DNA from: Spongiactinospora sp. TRM90649
GTDB lineage: Bacteria; Actinomycetota; Actinomycetes; Streptosporangiales; Streptosporangiaceae
DNA length: 64,000 nt
Reading direction: 5' to 3'
Assembly (NCBI RefSeq): GCF_029382225.1
Contig: NZ_JARLTC010000015.1
Span: 1 to 64,000, forward strand
A program made the translations under genes and the position numbers. Below, one piece after another: positions 59,832 to 64,000 of the stretch. Numbering within the stretch: position 1 is the first letter of the stretch; the number at the start of each line of letters is the position of its first letter. A model generated the notes under the pieces. The model saw nothing but the letters and a program-made list of their open reading frames with translations. It searched no databases and was not told the origin of the DNA.

Positions 59832-60587
59832 TTGACGCCGTGGGAGGCGGTCGCGGTGCTCGCGGCCGGAATCGCAGCCGGGAGCATCAACGCGGTCGTG
59901 GGGTCGGGGTCGCTGATCACGTTCCCCACCCTGCTGGCCTTCGGCTACCCGCCGATCGTGGCCAACGTCTCCAACAACGTGGGCCTGGTGCCCGGCGGCG
60001 TGACCGGCGTGCTCGGCTACCGCGAGGAGCTGAAGGGCCAGCGCGGACGGCTGACCCGCCTCGGCGTGGCCTCGGTCGCCGGGTCCGTGGCGGGCGGGCT
60101 GCTGCTGCTGAACCTGCCGGAGACCGCCTTCAAGGTCATCGTCCCGGTGCTGATCGGCTTGGCGCTGGTGCTGGTCGTCGCCCAGCCGTGGCTGAACCGC
60201 AGGCTGGCGGCCCGCAGGGCGAACCCGCACCCGCACGGCGGGCCGTGGCTGTGGCTCGGCGTGCTGGGCGCGGGCATGTACGGCGGCTACTTCGGCGCGG
60301 CCCAGGGGGTGGTGCTGATCGGCCTGCTCGGCACCTTCCTGGACGAGGACCTGCAGCGGGTCAACGCGGCCAAGAACGTGCTGTCGCTGCTGGTGAACTC
60401 GGCCGCGGCGGTGCTGTTCGTGTTCGTCGCGCCGCTGGACTGGTGGGCGGTGCTGATGGTGGCGCTGGGCTCCATGATCGGCGGTTACCTGGGGGCGCGG
60501 GTCGGCAGACGGCTCCCGGCCGCCGTGCTGCGCGGGGTCATCGTGGTCGTCGGTGTGGTCGCCATCGTCAAGCTGGTCACCGGCTGA
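59832..60587 (+). CDS. TauE/SafE (TSUP) family permease
   Basis: A 251-residue membrane protein with about eight helices. The two TSUP repeats are visible: AAGSINAVVGSGSLITFPTL near the start, and GMYGGYFGAAQGVVLIGLLG in the second half. Family members export sulfite, sulfoacetate or related organosulfur anions. The start TTG 59832 has AAAGGTGG ahead of it. It lies alone between the SPFH gene and the convergent kinase gene. The substrate cannot be read from the sequence. Confidence 0.88.
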   Translation: MTPWEAVAVLAAGIAAGSINAVVGSGSLITFPTLLAFGYPPIVANVSNNVGLVPGGVTGVLGYREELKGQRGRLTRLGVASVAGSVAGGLLLLNLPETAFKVIVPVLIGLALVLVVAQPWLNRRLAARRANPHPHGGPWLWLGVLGAGMYGGYFGAAQGVVLIGLLGTFLDEDLQRVNAAKNVLSLLVNSAAAVLFVFVAPLDWWAVLMVALGSMIGGYLGARVGRRLPAAVLRGVIVVVGVVAIVKLVTG

Positions 60588-60599
60588 TCGCCGGGCTGG

Positions 60600-62033
60600 T
60601 CACGGCTGGTCGCCGGGGTGCAGCGGCAGCAGGACGGTGAACCGCGTGTCGCCGGGCTCCGACCGCACCCGGATGTCGCCGTGGTGCTTGTTGACCACGA
60701 TCCGGTAGGAGATGTCGAGCCCGAGGCCGGTGCCCTCACCCACCGGCTTGGTGGTGAAGAACGGCTCGAAGATCCGGGGCCGGATCTCCGGCGGGACACC
60801 GGGGCCGGTGTCGCCCACCTCCACCGCCACCATGTCGCCGTCGTCGCAGGAGGTGCGCAGGGTGAGCGTGCCCTGTTCGCCCATCGCGCCCACCGCGTTG
60901 TCGATCAGGTTGGTCCACACCTGGTTCAGCTCGGCGGCGTAGGCGGGGACCTTCGGCACCGTGCGGTCGTACTCCTTGACCGTGCGGACCCCCGGCGGGA
61001 TCTTGGCCTGCATCATCGCGAGCGTGGCGTCCAGCAGGTCGTGGACGTCCACCGTCTGGTGCGGGGAACGGTCGAGCTGGGAGTACTGCTTGGCCGCCGC
61101 GACCAGGCCGGAGATCCGGGTCACCGCGTCGTCGATCTCGCCCATCAGCATCTCGGTGTCGATGGTGTAGGTGATCCACCCCACCGCCGACGCCAGGTTC
61201 TCCTCGCCGACGGCCGCCTCGACCTTCTCCAGCCACTCGGTGTCGATGCCCCCGGCCACGAGGGTCGGCGCGGCCTCCCAGGAGCCGGCGATGTCGTGCT
61301 CGTCGAGCCAGTCGGCGAGGACGTCCTCGGCGTCGGAGGCCGCGAGGGCGCTCAGCGGCGGCGCGGAGGCGGCGCTCTTGACCGCGGCCTCCTGGAGCTC
61401 GACGAGATCGTGCAGGCGGCTGCCGTCGAGCCTGCCGTCCGCGATCAGGGCCAGCTTGTGCCGCATCTTGGCGACCCGGTCGCGCAGCGTCGAGGTGGCG
61501 CGGACGGCGGCGGCGGCCGGGTTGTTCAGCTCGTGCGTGAGCCCGGCCGACAGCGAGCCGAGGGCGAGCAGGCGCTCCCGCTCGCCGACGATCGTCTGGC
61601 TGGCCCGCATCCCGAAGAACAGGCCCTCCAGCAGGTGCATCGCCATCGGGAACCAGGTGCGGACGGCGTCTCCGATGATGTCGGCCGGCAGGGTGAACAG
61701 CTCGCAGTCGGTGATCGCGTGCAGGCCGTTCATGTAGATCTGGTCGATCTTGTCGCCGATGTACGCCTGGGTGGCTCCGCCGTACACGCCGGGCTGGTCG
61801 GTGCGGCTGACCTCGACGTCGTCGCCCCTGATCCGGCGGCGGAGCGCGATGGTGCCGCTCAGCAGCACATAGAAGCAGGTGGCGGGGTCGCCCTCGGTGT
61901 ATACCGGGGTGCCCGCCGCGCACCGCTCGACCCGGCCGTGCTCGGCCAGGTGCGCGAGCTGGGCGTCGTCCAGCGACTCGAACAGGAACAGCCGCCGCAG
62001 CTCGTCGGGAGTGAGGCGGTCGGTGGCGGTCAT
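60600..62033 (-). CDS. Cyclic-nucleotide-domain sensor histidine kinase
   Basis: A 477-residue kinase. Residues 1-125 form a cNMP-binding/CRP-like domain (LFLFESLDDAQLAHLAEHGR VERCAAGTPVYTEGDPATCF). A dimerisation helix with phospho-His167 (LSAGLTHELNNPAAAAVRA), an additional helical insert of about 120 residues, and the HATPase domain (NQVWTNLIDNAVGAM, VGDTGPGVP, PFFTTKPVGEGTGLGLDIS) follow. No membrane helix is seen. It overlaps the REC/flavoprotein gene by four bases (ATGA), so its natural partner is that protein. The signal could be a nucleotide or a redox cofactor. Confidence 0.9.
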   Translation of the reverse strand: MTATDRLTPDELRRLFLFESLDDAQLAHLAEHGRVERCAAGTPVYTEGDPATCFYVLLSGTIALRRRIRGDDVEVSRTDQPGVYGGATQAYIGDKIDQIYMNGLHAITDCELFTLPADIIGDAVRTWFPMAMHLLEGLFFGMRASQTIVGERERLLALGSLSAGLTHELNNPAAAAVRATSTLRDRVAKMRHKLALIADGRLDGSRLHDLVELQEAAVKSAASAPPLSALAASDAEDVLADWLDEHDIAGSWEAAPTLVAGGIDTEWLEKVEAAVGEENLASAVGWITYTIDTEMLMGEIDDAVTRISGLVAAAKQYSQLDRSPHQTVDVHDLLDATLAMMQAKIPPGVRTVKEYDRTVPKVPAYAAELNQVWTNLIDNAVGAMGEQGTLTLRTSCDDGDMVAVEVGDTGPGVPPEIRPRIFEPFFTTKPVGEGTGLGLDISYRIVVNKHHGDIRVRSEPGDTRFTVLLPLHPGDQP

Positions 62034-63688
62034 TGGGCCTCCAGGTAGCGGTGGATCAGCGACACCGCCATCGCGCCCTCGCCGACCGCCGAGGCGACGC
62101 GCTTGACCGAGGTCGCGCGCACGTCTCCGGCCGCGAACACGCCGGGCATGCTGCTCTCCAGGTGGTAGGGGGCGCGCGGGAGGGTCCAGCCAACGGGACG
62201 CCGGCCGTCGGCGAGCAGGTCGGGCCCGGTGATCACGAAGCCGCGATCGTCGCGCTGGACGGCCCCGTCGAGCCAGTCGGTGCGCGGCTCGGCGCCGATG
62301 AAGACGAAAAGCCAAGAGGTCTCGACGGTTCGCTTCTCGCCGGTGGTGGCGTCGCGCAGGACCAGCCGTTCCAGGTGCTCCCCGCCCTCACCCGCGACGA
62401 CCTCGGTGCACGTGTGCACCTCGATGGCGTCGATGGCCTCGATCTGCTCGACCAGGTACTGCGACATGCCGCGCCGCAGGTCGCCGCCCCGGATGAGGAT
62501 GTGGACACGGCTGGCGTAGCGGGAGAAGTAAACCGCGGCCTGGCCCGCCGAGTTGGCCCCGCCGACGATGTAGACCTCGCTGTCGGCGCAGCTCGGGGCC
62601 TCGGTGGCGGCGGAGCCGTAGAACACGCCGCGGCCGGTCAGCTCGGCCAGCCCGGGGGCGGTGAGCATGCGATACGACACCCCGGTGGCCAGGACGACGG
62701 TGTGCGTGGTGATCGACGTGCCGTCGGAGAAGCGCAGCACCCGGCTGGACCCGCCGCTTTCCAGCCCGATCGCCTCGCAGGTGGTGATCAGCTCGGCGCC
62801 GAACTTCAGCGCCTGCCGCCTGGCCCGCTCGGTGAGCTGGGCGCCGGAGACGCCGTCGGGGAAGCCCAGGTAGTTCTCGATGCGGCTGCTCTGCCCGGCC
62901 TGGCCACCGGTGGCGCGCTGCTCGACCAGCACGGTGCGCAGCCCCTCGGAGGCGCCGTAGACGGCCGCGCCCAGCCCGGCCGGTCCGGCGCCGATCACGA
63001 CCAGGTCGTAGAAGTCGGCGGCGGGGGTGGTGCTGAGGCCGATCCGCGCGGCCAGTTCGGTGACCGACGGCGCGGCCAGCGACTTGCCGTCCGGGGTGAT
63101 CACCACGGGGACGGAGTCGGTGCCGAGCCCGGCGGCCGACAGCAGCCGCTCGCCTTCGGGCTCGTCGGCCAGCAGCCAGCGGTAGGGGACCAGGTTGCGG
63201 GCCAGGAAGTCGCGGATCTTGAAGGAGGGCGCGGACCAGCGGTGCCCGACCACTCGCACCTCGTCGGCCGCGGCCTCGGGGGAGGAGAGCCAGGCGTCGA
63301 GCAGGCCGTCCACGACGGGGTAGAGCTTTTCCTCCGGCGGGTTCCACGGCTTGAGCAGGTAGTGGTCCACGTCGACGATGTTGATCGCGTCGATGGCGGC
63401 GTCGGTGTCGGCGTAGGCGGTCAGCAGCACGCGGCGGGCCATGGGGAACAGGTCCATCGCGGCTTCGAGGAACTGGATGCCGTTCATGTGCGGCATCCGA
63501 TAGTCGGCGAGCATGACCGCGACCTGCTCGCCTCTCAGTTTGATCTCGCGCAGCGCGTCCATCGCGGCTTCGCCGGAGTCGGCACGGACCACGCGGTAGC
63601 GGTCACCGTAACGGCGGCGCACGTCGCGGGCCACTGCCCGGGAAACGGCAGGATCGTCGTCAACGGTGATGATCGCCGGGTTAGCCAT
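62030..63688 (-). CDS. Response regulator fused to thioredoxin-reductase-like flavoprotein
   Basis: A 552-residue fusion. Residues 1-130 are a receiver domain (ITVDDDPAVSRAV, phospho-Asp62 in LADYRMPHMNG, Lys113 in LLKPW). Residues 140-220 form a small thioredoxin/glutaredoxin-like domain. The rest is a two-domain FAD/NADPH flavoprotein (VVIGAGPAGLGAAVYGASEG at about 231-250, second dinucleotide site YIVGGANSAGQAA). The CxxC of true thioredoxin reductases is replaced by GSAATEAPSC, with no vicinal cysteines, so disulfide reduction in the normal way is unlikely. The start is ATG 63688. Operon with the histidine kinase and Rieske gene suggests redox-linked signal output. Confidence 0.9.
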   Translation of the reverse strand: MANPAIITVDDDPAVSRAVARDVRRRYGDRYRVVRADSGEAAMDALREIKLRGEQVAVMLADYRMPHMNGIQFLEAAMDLFPMARRVLLTAYADTDAAIDAINIVDVDHYLLKPWNPPEEKLYPVVDGLLDAWLSSPEAAADEVRVVGHRWSAPSFKIRDFLARNLVPYRWLLADEPEGERLLSAAGLGTDSVPVVITPDGKSLAAPSVTELAARIGLSTTPAADFYDLVVIGAGPAGLGAAVYGASEGLRTVLVEQRATGGQAGQSSRIENYLGFPDGVSGAQLTERARRQALKFGAELITTCEAIGLESGGSSRVLRFSDGTSITTHTVVLATGVSYRMLTAPGLAELTGRGVFYGSAATEAPSCADSEVYIVGGANSAGQAAVYFSRYASRVHILIRGGDLRRGMSQYLVEQIEAIDAIEVHTCTEVVAGEGGEHLERLVLRDATTGEKRTVETSWLFVFIGAEPRTDWLDGAVQRDDRGFVITGPDLLADGRRPVGWTLPRAPYHLESSMPGVFAAGDVRATSVKRVASAVGEGAMAVSLIHRYLEAQ

Positions 63689-63714
63689 GGTAATACTGTA
63701 ATCAGGAAAAGGGA

Positions 63715-64000
63715 CTAACCGTGCTGGGCGGGACGCACCTGGATGACCCCGTCACGCCGGATGCGGGTCTGGAACGCGGGCTGAGGCGCGGTGGCCGGGC
63801 CGTGCACCACCTTGCCGTCGGAGAGCCGGAACGTGCTGCCGTGCCAGGGGCAGACCACGCACGTCGTGCCGTCCTCGCTGACCAGGCGGCCCTGGTGCAG
63901 GGGCCCGGCGAGGTGGCTGCAGTGGTCGGCGAGGATGGTGACGTTCTCGCCGGTGCGCAGCACGAACAGGTCGATGTAGCCGAGGCGGCGGGCCACCGGG
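63715..64000 (-). CDS. Rieske [2Fe-2S] protein (5' part beyond window)
   Basis: The C-terminal 94 residues of a gene entering from the right. The cluster ligands are present as CxH (DHCSHLAGPL) and CxxH (VVCPWHGSTF), followed by DGKVVHGPATAPQPAFQTRI, a sequence found in small Rieske proteins and in the Rieske half of DUF2231-Rieske proteins. It probably accepts or donates electrons to a flavoprotein. It ends 26 bases before the REC/flavoprotein start, on the same strand. The start is outside the window. Confidence 0.85.
   Translation of the reverse strand, partial: PVARRLGYIDLFVLRTGENVTILADHCSHLAGPLHQGRLVSEDGTTCVVCPWHGSTFRLSDGKVVHGPATAPQPAFQTRIRRDGVIQVRPAQHG

Overview
The window reads as chromosome of a very GC-rich actinomycete. 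Support comes from the WhiB-family regulator wblA/whiB4, the bldG switch pair, a MarP-type protease, a 6C small RNA, GTG/TTG starts with purine-rich ribosome sites, and a gene order matching the M. tuberculosis Rv3683-to-Rv3649 block and the Streptomyces SCO3580-to-SCO3547 block. A filamentous actinomycete (for example Streptosporangiales) is likely, but the exact genus is an inference. Both ends cut a gene.

Region 1 (1-7947) is the end of an integrative conjugative element sitting at the 3' end of a tRNA-Pro(CGG) gene. A leftward type IV secretion operon (fused regulator/pilin-like ORF, TrbL/VirB6-like channel, PrgI-like protein, VirB4-like ATPase, VirD4/TcpA-like coupling ATPase) faces a short rightward pair (XF1762-like protein, excisionase-like HTH protein). 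The divergent promoter region carries an array of TCTGAGC heptamers. No integrase is present between the excisionase-like gene and the tRNA.

Region 2 (8087-24071) is conserved backbone: metallophosphoesterase, YqeY, a MarR-family remnant, class A PBP (ponA2-like), wblA, two ArsA/Get3-like ATPases, DUF4177 and RidA proteins, Nudix and metallo-beta-lactamase proteins, Crp, Nth, a second Nudix, MarP-like protease, DUF309, epoxide-hydrolase-like enzyme, a holin-X-like membrane protein and NhaA. Acetyl-CoA synthetase and a degenerate Fic protein follow.

Region 3 (27558-37487) holds the 6C RNA and a Tad/Flp pilus locus: CpaE/Ssd-like protein, TadA, TadB, TadC, Flp-like DUF4244 pilin, TadE, a second TadE-like protein and a secreted FnIII-type membrane protein. 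A three-copy cis motif (TTATCCACAGAA-N5-TTCGGT) stands before the ssd and flp genes.

Region 4 (37488-50663) has a decamer repeat array, an MrfA-like helicase, bldG with its anti-sigma partner, the proton-pumping pyrophosphatase hppA, a SixA phosphatase, a FUSC-like membrane protein, serB, a secreted protein, and queA coupled to an SDR enzyme that continues into the next region.

Region 5 (50660-64000) is rich in signalling: a NarL-type two-component pair, a Ser/Thr kinase with a seven-bladed WD40 ectodomain, an ABC ATPase, an SPFH protein, a TauE/SafE permease, and a redox-signalling operon reading leftward: a Rieske protein (cut by the edge), a receiver/thioredoxin-reductase-like fusion without the CxxC, and a cyclic-nucleotide-domain histidine kinase.
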